NCBI GenBank assembly: GCA_937888775.1
Contig: CALAQT010000378.1
Span: 1 to 11,404, forward strand
DNA from: an uncultured Actinomycetes bacterium
GTDB lineage: Bacteria > Actinomycetota > Thermoleophilia > Solirubrobacterales > Solirubrobacteraceae
DNA: 11,404 nucleotides
Direction: 5' to 3'
The position numbers and the translations under genes are program-made. The notes beneath the pieces are model-generated. The model ran no database searches and was not told where the DNA came from. It saw only the letters and a program-made list of their open reading frames with translations. Positions 1 to 6,476 of this stretch are shown here, one piece after another. How positions within the stretch are numbered: the stretch's first letter is position 1; every line of letters begins with the position of its first letter.

Positions 1-2
1 TC

Positions 3-1568
3 GTGGACGCGAAAAGCTCTCACAAGGATCGGACCGAACCTCCGGGGTCAGGCCAGCTCGCGACGCTTCCCGATCGGCTCGACATCGTCCTCGACAAGAT
101 CTTGGATCACTTCCTCTCACATCCAGACCCAAGTGGTTTCAAGGCTCAACTGGTAGTTGTTGATCGCACCGCGTGTGCGCTCCACAAGGGCGCGCTCGAC
201 GCCAAGCTCGCCGCGCGCGGCCTTCCCCCCGAATGGTCCGACGTGATCATCTCCAGCGCTCAGAACTCCGAGCCACTCGTCGCACGGTTCGAGTACGGCA
301 AGCAGAAGCAGGACGACCTCATCGAATACTTCAAGCTGACCCCGAACGAGTGGGAGAACTGGAACAGGGAACGCTACGGCGACGATACGACTAAGTGGCG
401 TCCGGCCTTGAAGATCCTCATCGTCTGCGACCGCCTGCTCACGGGTTTCGATGCCGCGATCGAGCAGACGATGTATCTCGATAAGCCGCTTCGCGACCAC
501 AATCTGCTTCAGGCGATCGCGAGGACGAACCGACCGCTCCCAGCGATGGACAAGCTCACCGGCGTGGTGGTGGACTACTTCGGGGTCTTCGCGGACATGC
601 AGAAGGCGCTCAATTTCGACGAGAACATCGTCGAGGAATCACTCATCGACTGGGACGCCCTGCGGCACGTCGTCCCGGAGGAGGTCGGTCGCTGCATGGC
701 CCAGTTCGAGGGCATCAAGATCGAGGACACGAGAGAGTGCCTGCTCGCGGCCCTGCGTCGCCTACGGGACCCCGACGCAGCCAAGGTCTTTGAGCAGAAC
801 TTCAAGAGCTTGGAGCGGCTCTGGGAAGCGGTCGCGCCTGATCCGTGCCTTTACCCGCACCGCCACGACTACAGTTGGCTCTGCGGGATCTACGTCGCCT
901 ACCGCCGGCGGCAGCGCGGCAGCCAGGCGACGTACGGTGAGCTGTCCGCCAAGACCCGCAAACTCATTGAAGAGAACACGACCTTCATGAGGGAGGCGGA
1001 AGCCCTGCCGGTCTTCCACATCGATAGGGACTACGTCACCAAGATCGACCAGCTTCCGTCGCCTTCCGACAAAGCAGCGGCTCTAGAAGCGGCCCTGACT
1101 GCGGAGTTGACCGACGGCGATGTTGGCTTCACGTATCGCCAACTTGGCGAGCGTCTCCGGCTCCTCAAGGAGCGGAAGGACGCGATCGACGAGGCTGCCG
1201 AAGAACAGCTCCGATTGCTCGAAGAGATCGCCGACGAAGCCGTCAAGACGAAGTCGGAACCCGAGCGCCTCGGGCTAACTCAGCCGGGCGAGCATGGTCT
1301 GTACGCCGTGCTACGCGCGTACGCTCCGGACCCGGACGACGCTGCGGTCGCGGAATGCGCACGGAGCATGGTGGCCCACCTGCGAGACAACGCCCTCCTG
1401 TCACCTGGTTGGAGCAATTCACGCAGTGGGCGGATGCGGGTCGAGCAATCGTTGCTTGCCGAGTCGTGGAACCCGACGTACGCCGTCCTCGGATTCGATC
1501 CTCAAGATTCGGATCCGTTATTCCTGAAGCTCGCGGTTGAAGAACTGGCGAAGACCGATGCGGGCTGA
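3..1568 (+). CDS. hsdR: Type I restriction endonuclease R subunit (HsdR), C-terminal part; 5' end outside the window
   Basis: HsdR is the ATP-driven translocase and nuclease subunit of type I restriction-modification complexes. Only about 521 residues are present and the frame is open to the window edge. HsdR is usually around 1000 residues, so the nuclease domain and first RecA-like domain lie upstream. What is visible is the second RecA-like helicase domain: a motif V-like stretch LLTGFDA (about residues 145-151, counting from the GTG at base 3) and motif VI QAIARTNR (170-177), followed by the long helical C-terminal region that docks on the methylase core. DYFGVF (191-196) after motif VI is also typical of HsdR. 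The GTG at base 3 is not claimed as a start. The stop at 1566-1568 lies inside the next gene's start region, so the two are probably translationally coupled. Family assignment is firm; an intact upstream part, hsdM and hsdS cannot be judged. Confidence 0.93.
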   Translation: MDAKSSHKDRTEPPGSGQLATLPDRLDIVLDKILDHFLSHPDPSGFKAQLVVVDRTACALHKGALDAKLAARGLPPEWSDVIISSAQNSEPLVARFEYGKQKQDDLIEYFKLTPNEWENWNRERYGDDTTKWRPALKILIVCDRLLTGFDAAIEQTMYLDKPLRDHNLLQAIARTNRPLPAMDKLTGVVVDYFGVFADMQKALNFDENIVEESLIDWDALRHVVPEEVGRCMAQFEGIKIEDTRECLLAALRRLRDPDAAKVFEQNFKSLERLWEAVAPDPCLYPHRHDYSWLCGIYVAYRRRQRGSQATYGELSAKTRKLIEENTTFMREAEALPVFHIDRDYVTKIDQLPSPSDKAAALEAALTAELTDGDVGFTYRQLGERLRLLKERKDAIDEAAEEQLRLLEEIADEAVKTKSEPERLGLTQPGEHGLYAVLRAYAPDPDDAAVAECARSMVAHLRDNALLSPGWSNSRSGRMRVEQSLLAESWNPTYAVLGFDPQDSDPLFLKLAVEELAKTDAG

Positions 1569-2337
1569 TACGACAAGCCGGATCACCGCGCGCGTCTCGA
1601 TTGGAGGTCGCGAGGTCGAGTACCGCGTCAATCGGACGCGTCCGAATAGCCGGCGCAGAATCCGCGTTGGCGTCACCGGGATCGATGTGTTTGATCCGGG
1701 CTCAAACGATCCGACGACTGTCGAGGAGTTTGTTCAGGCGCACGGCGATTGGGTTCTCCACCAGCTCGACCGTGTTGAGCGACTCCGGTCTATGCGACGC
1801 ATCCACGAGGCGGCGGCTGGCGAGATCTTGTTCCACGGTGTGCCGACAGCAGTTGGGGTCGACGACGCCCCGCGCCGAAAGGGCTCCAACCGTGTCCTCC
1901 ACGCCGACGACCGGCTGATCGTCGCCCGAGGATGGGCATCGACACTATCGCCGGCCCGCACGCTTGAAAACTGGATGCGCCGCCAGGCACGCGCGGCAAT
2001 TGCGCCACTCGTGGACAGCTACGCGGCCAGAATCGGCGCCGCACCGGGACGGCTTTACATCATGGACCAGCGCACAAAGTGGGGAAACTGCTCGACCCTC
2101 GGAAACCTCTCCTTCAACTGGCGAATCGTCATGGCGCCAACGCCAGTCCTTCGCTACCTCGTCGCACACGAGGTGGTGCACCTCGCCGTTCCGGACCACT
2201 CGCAACGTTTCTGGCTCACGGTGCAGAGCATCTGTCCCGAGGCCGAGCGCTCGCGCCAGTGGCTCGTCGCGCACGGTGACCGCCTGCTCATCGATCTCGC
2301 GGCACTGCTGACGTCCATTGAGGCTTTGATCGCCTGA
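1558..2337 (+). CDS. YgjP/DUF45-type zinc metallopeptidase (M48-like) coupled to hsdR
   Basis: A 259-residue protein counted from the ATG at 1558. It carries the zinc-peptidase motif HEVVH (204-208, two zinc-binding His and the catalytic Glu) and a third candidate ligand H214 in PDHSQRFW. The family block TKWGNCS (173-179) and the FNWR strand (187-190) precede it. This order, R/KxxWGxCS then a strand then HExxH then a downstream His before a Trp/Phe, is that of YgjP-like (DUF45) metallohydrolases. The family is known to occur beside type I restriction genes, but its substrate is not settled. A TTG at 1537 opens the same frame 7 codons earlier. I prefer ATG 1558 because it overlaps the hsdR stop by only 11 bases, which fits coupled translation. 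No strong SD is seen (only GAAGA upstream). Its role in the restriction locus is inference. Confidence 0.88.
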   Translation: MRADTTSRITARVSIGGREVEYRVNRTRPNSRRRIRVGVTGIDVFDPGSNDPTTVEEFVQAHGDWVLHQLDRVERLRSMRRIHEAAAGEILFHGVPTAVGVDDAPRRKGSNRVLHADDRLIVARGWASTLSPARTLENWMRRQARAAIAPLVDSYAARIGAAPGRLYIMDQRTKWGNCSTLGNLSFNWRIVMAPTPVLRYLVAHEVVHLAVPDHSQRFWLTVQSICPEAERSRQWLVAHGDRLLIDLAALLTSIEALIA

Positions 2338-3396
2338 GCTGGCTGCCGCTCGATGCAGGCGCGGGCCGCGGCGCTCGCGTGACCGGCGCGTCGTTTCTGG
2401 CTTGCGCATGCCCGGCTGCTTCCCTCATACGGCGCTGAGCGCTCGCGCGAAGGACACCCACACCTTCAGCTCGGGCCGGGTCGCGACACTGCTTCCGCCG
2501 AGGAGCGGGCGCGTCGTTTGGCCACACGATCCCCCCGTCGGCCGAACGGGGAGTCTGCGCGGTGTTCGCTACCGCTCGTCCTGGATCGACTGCTGGCGCC
2601 AAACGCGTAAACAGCTCTACCTCCGCCGTAGGTGGCCGTTACTCCGCTCTTGCTGCAGCGGTCCGTGCGGCTGAATGGTTCGGTTTTGCAGGGGATTATT
2701 GACCTACGGCGGACTTGGGGACGAATCCGGCTAATCCGCCGTTGGTCGTCGCTTGTCAGGTCGTCGTCTCGCGGCGAATACCCTCGCTTTGCAGCGATTT
2801 CGCGCGACCAAGCGCGGAGTTGGGTCGCTGCGAGGCCGGAGACTTGGGTAGGTGTCGGTTGGCGTCATGGTCGCGGAGTCCCCGGTCGGCCAGGTCATCG
2901 GCGGCCGGCTGGCGGCGAGTGGCGTATTCGACTTGCATCCGCTCTGGTCGGTGTTAGCCTTTGGGGCCTCGATTGATGGCTTGCTCTGTTTGAGCGACCC
3001 CCTCGCAATGACGAGGCATCCGAGACCTCAGGCACATAGCCGGACCTCCACACACGGCAGTCCGAGCGCACCACGAACACCCGCGGCCTCGCGTTTGGAC
3101 TGGCCTGCGTAAAGTCGTGTCGCTGCCTTTTCGATCGACACGCGTCCCGCTTTGTTGTCGGTGATCGTTCTGCGCGGGTGACGCCTCGCGGATCCACGCG
3201 TTCGGTTCGGACTCGTCGTGGTCTGTCGGGTCCGCCGCACCAGAGCTGCACCTCCGCCCGGGGGCGGTGAACGTCGCCGTGGCCAGCGTCGCCGTCGCAG
3301 CTGTCGACCGGTGCGTCGTCCACGTCGGTCGCGACTCGCGACGAGCTCTGGCGCCTGTTCTTCGCCGGCCATGTGTGGTCGGCTCACGCCGATGAG
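2338..3396. other. About 1.06 kb with no supportable gene
   Basis: None of the six frames here shows a sustained G/C preference at third codon positions, a good SD plus start, or a recognisable motif. The open frames are Arg/Ser/Pro-rich and look like frame noise. The stretch holds a perfect 12-bp inverted repeat (2622-2633 / 2702-2713), a CCCCGT/ACGGGG hairpin (2533-2538 / 2546-2551), and small hairpins GCTC/GAGC (2983-2995) and CCTCG/CGAGG (3001-3016). A TTGACC at 2699-2704 could be a -35 element, but the -10 candidate (ACGAAT, 2721-2726) is poor. It may be a junction between the restriction locus and the small-gene region, a decayed gene, or DNA carrying a non-coding RNA. I cannot decide between these. 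Confidence 0.6.
2622..2713. repeat. Perfect 12-bp inverted repeat with 68-bp spacer
   Basis: TCCGCCGTAGGT at 2622-2633 is matched by its exact reverse complement ACCTACGGCGGA at 2702-2713. The match does not extend on either side. The spacer is less GC-rich than its surroundings and includes TTTTGCAGGGGATTATT. It could be a protein-binding pair of sites, the stem of a long RNA hairpin, or remnant ends of a small mobile unit. No transposase or target-site duplication is seen. Confidence 0.55.
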
Positions 3397-3415
3397 AGGA
3401 GGCCGGATGGCCTGA
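3397..3415 (+). promoter_or_regulatory. Strong SD followed by a two-codon mini-ORF (Met-Ala-stop)
   Basis: AGGAGG at 3397-3402 lies four bases before ATG 3407, but the frame stops at once (ATG GCC TGA, 3407-3415). The SD and start sit in a small perfect hairpin, AGGCC (3400-3404), loop GGAT, GGCCT (3409-3413). The next roughly 110 bases, up to the 127-aa gene, read in the frame of that gene with high G/C at third positions. This could be a leader mini-ORF, or the start of a longer gene broken by one base. Confidence 0.35.
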
Positions 3416-3473
3416 CCTACGCCTACGTCGCAAACGACGTCGGGCAGATCGAGTGCCCCTACAAACACGTCGA

Positions 3474-3494
3474 CCCCGAGGTGAAGACTCGGGG
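3474..3494 (+). promoter_or_regulatory. 7-bp hairpin in the leader of the 127-aa gene
   Basis: CCCCGAG (3474-3480), a 7-nt loop and CTCGGGG (3488-3494) form a perfect stem ending 28 bases before the ATG at 3523. No T-run follows, so a terminator is unlikely. It may act together with the SD hairpin just downstream. Confidence 0.45.
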
Positions 3495-3503
3495 CCGGCG
3501 ACA

Positions 3504-3520
3504 AGCCTCGAAAGGAGGCT
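3504..3520 (+). promoter_or_regulatory. SD-sequestering hairpin before the 127-aa gene
   Basis: AGCCTC (3504-3509), loop GAAAG, GAGGCT (3515-3520) form a perfect 6-bp stem with a 5-nt loop. The SD AAAGGAGG (3511-3518) is half in the loop and half in the stem, and the ATG follows at 3523. Folding would block ribosome access. The same arrangement precedes the response regulator at 10849. Confidence 0.55.
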
Positions 3521-3522
3521 CC

Positions 3523-3906
3523 ATGATCAGAAGGAACCGTAGCACTCGCTCGGGCGGCTTCCCGCCGCTTGAGCGACCTGGCCCACGGAATGGGAGCGGC
3601 ACGCGGACCGGCACGCGCCGGACGCTCCGCGCGGTCGCGCAGCTGGTGCGATCGTGGCGCCGGCTGGCGCACGTGCCGACACTGATGCAGGTCCGCGCGC
3701 TTGCCCGCTTCGAGGGGCGCGAGCCGTGCTCGTACCTGCTCGACCCGAAGGTGAACTACGTGCCCGAGCTGCCGCTCGGGGGCGAGAACCCGCTCGGCCG
3801 GCACGCGCTGTGCTTCACCGGCCGCCACCCCGACAACGGGCGGCGGTTCGAGCTGGTGACGCTGCCCGACGGGTGCGCGTTCGACCTGCTCGGCATCAGC
3901 GGCTGA
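3523..3906 (+). CDS. Hypothetical protein, 127 aa, basic N-terminus
   Basis: I do not recognise this family. The start is set by SD AAAGGAGG (3511-3518), four bases before ATG 3523. The frame is open further upstream to 3373, but only with weak GTG/CTG starts. Residues 1-50 are Arg/Gly/Ser-rich and probably disordered. Residues about 51-127 look folded, with alternating charged and hydrophobic residues, blocks LLDPKVNYVPELP (72-84), ENPLGRHALCFTGRHP (88-103) and FELVTLPDG (109-117), and a hydrophobic C-terminal end. C69, C97 and C118 are scattered and do not make a zinc motif. No membrane segment or signal peptide is seen. The gene stands alone between a hairpin-rich leader and a strong terminator, so it is probably a monocistronic unit under translational control. 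Coding status is supported by third-position G/C bias and the SD. Confidence 0.72.
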   Translation: MIRRNRSTRSGGFPPLERPGPRNGSGTRTGTRRTLRAVAQLVRSWRRLAHVPTLMQVRALARFEGREPCSYLLDPKVNYVPELPLGGENPLGRHALCFTGRHPDNGRRFELVTLPDGCAFDLLGISG

Positions 3907-3924
3907 TCGCCGCCTGACGTACCC

Positions 3925-3979
3925 AACGGCCCGGAGGACGCTCGCCCCGATTCGATCGGGACGACGCCTCCGGGCCGTT
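3925..3979 (+). terminator. Strong terminator-like hairpin after the 127-aa gene
   Basis: AACGGCCCGGAGG (3925-3937) pairs perfectly with CCTCCGGGCCGTT (3967-3979), a 13-bp GC-rich stem. The enclosed sequence contains a second perfect hairpin, CCCGAT/ATCGGG (3946-3951 / 3955-3960, loop TCG). It begins 18 bases after the stop of the 127-aa gene. The trailing sequence TCGTCGTTCTCG is only weakly T-rich, as is common in high-GC actinobacteria. Confidence 0.75.
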
Positions 3980-4139
3980 CGTCGTTCTCGACCGGCAACA
4001 GTCACACAGGCGAAGAAGGCGACTCGATCCGGGCGGCGGCGGCGTCGTCATCTCGCCGGGGTTACGGCGCCTTCCCGGCCTGCCCGTCACCCACCGGCCG
4101 CGTACACGGCCGTTCAACCCAAACCCACAGGAGGACCAG

Positions 4140-4517
4140 ATGTTCACGACCATCAACGCTGCGCGCACGCGCGCGCATCTCTCCCGCCACGAGCGCCAGC
4201 GCCTCGCCCGCGCGGAGGCGTTCTCGCGCCGGACGACGGCGAGTTCGCCGGCGACTCCGGCGATTCAGTTCCAGCAGGGCGAGCTCGAGCTGATCGAAGG
4301 CCTCGTCCGCCATAACCGCACGGCGGTGTCGAGCTCGGTGCTCGCGATCGCAGGAATCGGTGCTGGCAGCGCGAGGCGGCGAGCCGTGCTCGCCCTGGTC
4401 GACGAGGTGGCGCGCTCGGCACAGGCGCAGGGCGCGATCAGCCCGGAGCGCGGCGCACAGATCGCCCGCCACGTCGGCCGCGAGCTGGAAGGCGGCGAAG
4501 CGCCCCTCGCCGGCTGA
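4140..4517 (+). CDS. Hypothetical protein, 125 aa, helical
   Basis: The function is not recognised. The start is clear: AGGAGG (4129-4134) lies five bases before ATG 4140. Residues 1-40 are basic (RTRAHLSRHERQRLARAEAF) and could bind nucleic acid or be disordered. Residues about 45-115 are rich in Ala, Leu, Glu and Arg and probably alpha-helical, including ELELIEGLVRHNRTAV and RRRAVLALVDEVARSAQAQG. SPERGAQIARHVGREL (99-114) resembles a short helix-turn-helix-like segment, but I do not claim a domain. There is no signal peptide, membrane segment or cysteine. It is flanked upstream by a terminator and ends 26 bases before the converging SprT-like gene. It seems to be a stand-alone small accessory gene. 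Confidence 0.7.
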   Translation: MFTTINAARTRAHLSRHERQRLARAEAFSRRTTASSPATPAIQFQQGELELIEGLVRHNRTAVSSSVLAIAGIGAGSARRRAVLALVDEVARSAQAQGAISPERGAQIARHVGRELEGGEAPLAG

Positions 4518-4543
4518 GCGGCGTAGTCCGTGCTCCGGCACCG

Positions 4544-5314
4544 TCAGGCCGGCGCGAGTGTCACGACACCGCTGCCACATACGCCGCAGATGGCGGCGCG
4601 GACGGTGGACACCGTGCGCCCTGCCCGAAGCCGCGGGCCGCACTCACACAGCAGACCGATGCCGCTGCGGCTCGTGCTAGGACCGAGCGGAGGCTCGCCG
4701 CTCGCGCGCAGCGTGCCTGCGAGTTGGGCGAGCGTGTCGCGGTAGGCGACGGCGGCCGGGTCGGACAGAGCGGTCACAGACCAGCCCCGCTCCGGATCGC
4801 GGCACACTTCGAGCCCGATTTCCTCGGCTATCGCCTTGAAGTACTTGTTGTGATAGCGCCCCTGCCGGCTTGTGTCCTTGATGCCGCGCTGGAAGGCGAT
4901 CGCGTGCGCGGCCTCGTGAACCAGGGTCCCCAGAGCGTCGGTGGCTGAGCCTGCTAGCCCGTTGGCGGTGATGAGCACCTCACTCAGACTCGCGGCCGCC
5001 TCCCAGGACAGCAGCATCGCGCTCCGCAGCAGCCGCTGGGCTGACGCCGCAAGCTCCGCCATCAGGCTGCCGTCGTCGATCGCGGGAGGCTCCGCCCGCG
5101 GCTCGGCGGCCTCGACCACGTAGAAGGGCAACCACCGAGCGGGCGCGAAGTGACCGAGCTTCTGCCTGGCGGCGCGGCGAGCTGAGGAAGTCCCGAGGAC
5201 CAGGACGACGGGCGGCACTTCGCGGTGGTGGGCGCGGATCGCGCCCCATGCGCGCTCGAGTGCGGCGACCAGCTCGTCGACGTCCAGCCGTTCCGTCTCG
5301 TGCCGCGCGCTCAC
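4544..5314 (-). CDS. SprT-like zinc metallopeptidase with C-terminal zinc ribbon
   Basis: The 256-residue protein has the gluzincin motif HEAAH (133-137) with a third ligand candidate H155 in GRYHNKYF, the spacing used by SprT/Spartan-like peptidases. EEIGLEV (164-170) after it is the usual continuation. A C-terminal CxC...CxxC set (C223, C225, C243, C246) fits a zinc ribbon, as in many SprT-like proteins. Residues 1-30 are acidic and helical; 34-40 (PPVVLVL) is a buried strand. There is no signal peptide, so it should act in the cytoplasm, where SprT/Spartan relatives degrade DNA-protein crosslinks. That role here is inference. The start is GTG 5314 with no good SD. It is divergent from the 202-aa gene across about 115 bases and converges on the 125-aa gene. 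SprT-like proteins are, to my knowledge, frequent cargo in actinobacterial mobile elements. Confidence 0.87.
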   Translation of the reverse strand: MSARHETERLDVDELVAALERAWGAIRAHHREVPPVVLVLGTSSARRAARQKLGHFAPARWLPFYVVEAAEPRAEPPAIDDGSLMAELAASAQRLLRSAMLLSWEAAASLSEVLITANGLAGSATDALGTLVHEAAHAIAFQRGIKDTSRQGRYHNKYFKAIAEEIGLEVCRDPERGWSVTALSDPAAVAYRDTLAQLAGTLRASGEPPLGPSTSRSGIGLLCECGPRLRAGRTVSTVRAAICGVCGSGVVTLAPA

Positions 5315-5430
5315 CGTACGGATGTTGCCGCGCCTTCGGGACGGACAGGGGCGAAGCGAGCGACGAGGTGCTCGAGATCCTGGCTCCTCGCCTGTGAGGC
5401 GCTGATGCCAACAAAGAAATGGAGGCCCAA

Positions 5431-6039
5431 ATGGAGAACGACAGACGCCCCGGCCGAGGCCGTCGGCTAGTTGACGCCGCGAACGGCTGGCGCGAGGGCA
5501 TGATGCTCAGGGCGCAGGTCCCCGGTGCGCTGCCGCATTACGTCGGGCCCGAGATCTGGGATGAGGCGCGGGGCGACGTGATCGCCAGCGAGGCTGAGAC
5601 GATCGCCGACGACGTCGGGCCGGAGCTGCTCACCTCGGCGGACGAGCGCGGGCGGGAGGGGTTGCGCGGGCGGGTAATCGACGAGATGAACGCAGCACTC
5701 GTCGACGTCGGGGACACCTACCTAGCTCCGGACGGCATTCGCTACTCGCTGTCCGGCGAGGGGGAGCTTGACCCGCCCGCCGACGAAGGTAGGCTCGACC
5801 ACGAGATGTCAGCCGGTGAGCAGAGACCGACCGTCGTCGAGGTGCTGCGGTTCGAGGACCTGCCGCTCGGATCCGGTGCGAGCCGGCGGGCGGTGGTTCG
5901 CTGGAGCGACGGGACGGAGGGCGAGGCGGTTCGCTTCTACAGCGAAGTGCTTGTGTGCGAGGGCGACCTGATCGACAAGACGAAGGACGAGATCAGGTCG
6001 TTGCACTTCCGCCGCGACCGCGACTGGCTGCAGTCGTAA
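5431..6039 (+). CDS. Hypothetical protein, 202 aa, acidic
   Basis: I cannot name this family. An in-frame ATG exists at 5419, but GGAGG (5421-5425) sits five bases before ATG 5431, so the start is placed at 5431. The protein has two visible parts. The N-terminal part (to about residue 125) is acidic, with APDGIRYSLSGEGEL around residue 100. The C-terminal part begins near TVVEVLRFEDLPL. It looks like a small beta-rich domain (AVVRWSDGTEGEAVRFYSEVLVCEG) and ends in a basic tail (RSLHFRRDRDWLQS). The VVRWSDG...VRFY pattern suggests a beta-barrel fold such as an SH3-like one, but this is a guess. There is no signal peptide, membrane segment or metal motif. A 5-bp hairpin CGCCT-GTG-AGGCG at 5389-5401 in the divergent spacer could be an operator. 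Confidence 0.72.
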   Translation: MENDRRPGRGRRLVDAANGWREGMMLRAQVPGALPHYVGPEIWDEARGDVIASEAETIADDVGPELLTSADERGREGLRGRVIDEMNAALVDVGDTYLAPDGIRYSLSGEGELDPPADEGRLDHEMSAGEQRPTVVEVLRFEDLPLGSGASRRAVVRWSDGTEGEAVRFYSEVLVCEGDLIDKTKDEIRSLHFRRDRDWLQS

Positions 6040-6080
6040 GGCTGGCGACGCCGGCTGCCACTGCGGGGGCGGCCGTAGCG

Positions 6081-6389
6081 TCAGTCAGTGAGACCGAGCG
6101 CTGTCGGCTCGCAGTGCTGGCAGCGCACGCTGCGCAGCCCATAGCCGAGGTTCCCGAACGCCCACTCGTTGAGCTCCTTGGGATCGGGTGAGCAGACCTT
6201 GATGTAGTCGACGGTCTGGCGGGTGCCGCCGGCGAAGCCGGGCTCGAGCGTGAAGCAGTTCGCGCGGTGTAGCCGGGTGCTGTCCCGGTCGGACAGACCG
6301 CGGTCGGTATTGAGCACGTAGCCCCGCGGGCGCTTCGCCACCCATTCACGGAACTCCTCATCCTCGGCGGAGAACTTGCGGACGCCCAC
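6081..6389 (-). CDS. Hypothetical small protein with C-terminal CxxC, 102 aa
   Basis: The protein has a pattern that looks conserved: FREWVAKRPRGYVLNTDR (13-30), LHRANCFTL (40-48), TVDYIKVCSPDPKELNEWA (59-77), then a terminal CQHC (90-93). C45, C66, C90 and C93 could make a four-Cys zinc site. I have an impression of bacterial proteins of the form GYVLN...LHRA.C...YIKVC...EL..W...C..C but cannot name the family, and no function is known to me. The GTG start at 6389 has only a weak upstream AGG. An in-frame TAG lies 9 bases upstream, closing a tiny ORF (6399-6476) that itself begins right after the stop of the lipoprotein gene. Coupled re-initiation is therefore plausible. It converges on the 202-aa gene with about 40 bases between stops. 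Confidence 0.78.
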   Translation of the reverse strand: MGVRKFSAEDEEFREWVAKRPRGYVLNTDRGLSDRDSTRLHRANCFTLEPGFAGGTRQTVDYIKVCSPDPKELNEWAFGNLGYGLRSVRCQHCEPTALGLTD

Positions 6390-6398
6390 GACCAGAAC

Positions 6399-6476
6399 CT
6401 AGCAGCGGCCGACCGGTGCCCAGAGCCCAGCGACGAGATCTGCCCGGGCCGGGCTGTCACCGAGGAGGTAGGCCAT
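6399..6476 (-). CDS. Possible 25-aa ORF between lipoprotein and CxxC protein
   Basis: Reading on the minus strand, TGA of the lipoprotein (6479-6477) is followed directly by ATG (6476-6474). A 25-codon ORF then ends in TAG (6401-6399), nine bases before the GTG of the 102-aa gene and in the same frame. Codon third positions are mostly G/C. The peptide starts MAYLLGDSPARADL and ends in WAPVGRC. There is no SD of its own. It may be a coupling peptide, an N-terminal extension of the 102-aa protein cut by a TAG, or chance. Confidence 0.3.
   Translation of the reverse strand: MAYLLGDSPARADLVAGLWAPVGRC

Noticed and set aside
2983..2995. GCTC-TGTTT-GAGC resembling a tRNA D-arm
   Set aside because: No acceptor stem, anticodon arm or T-arm (GGTTCRA) is found at proper distances on either strand.
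2895..3433. Overlapping minus-strand open frames of 142 and 159 codons in the gene-free region
   Set aside because: No G/C preference at third positions, no SD and no motif; composition is Arg/Ser/Thr-rich.
3028..4005. 325-codon open frame on the minus strand
   Set aside because: It is antisense to the 127-aa gene and the terminator, reads as Arg/Ala/Pro-rich noise, and has no SD or motif. The plus-strand gene has a strong SD and a normal composition.
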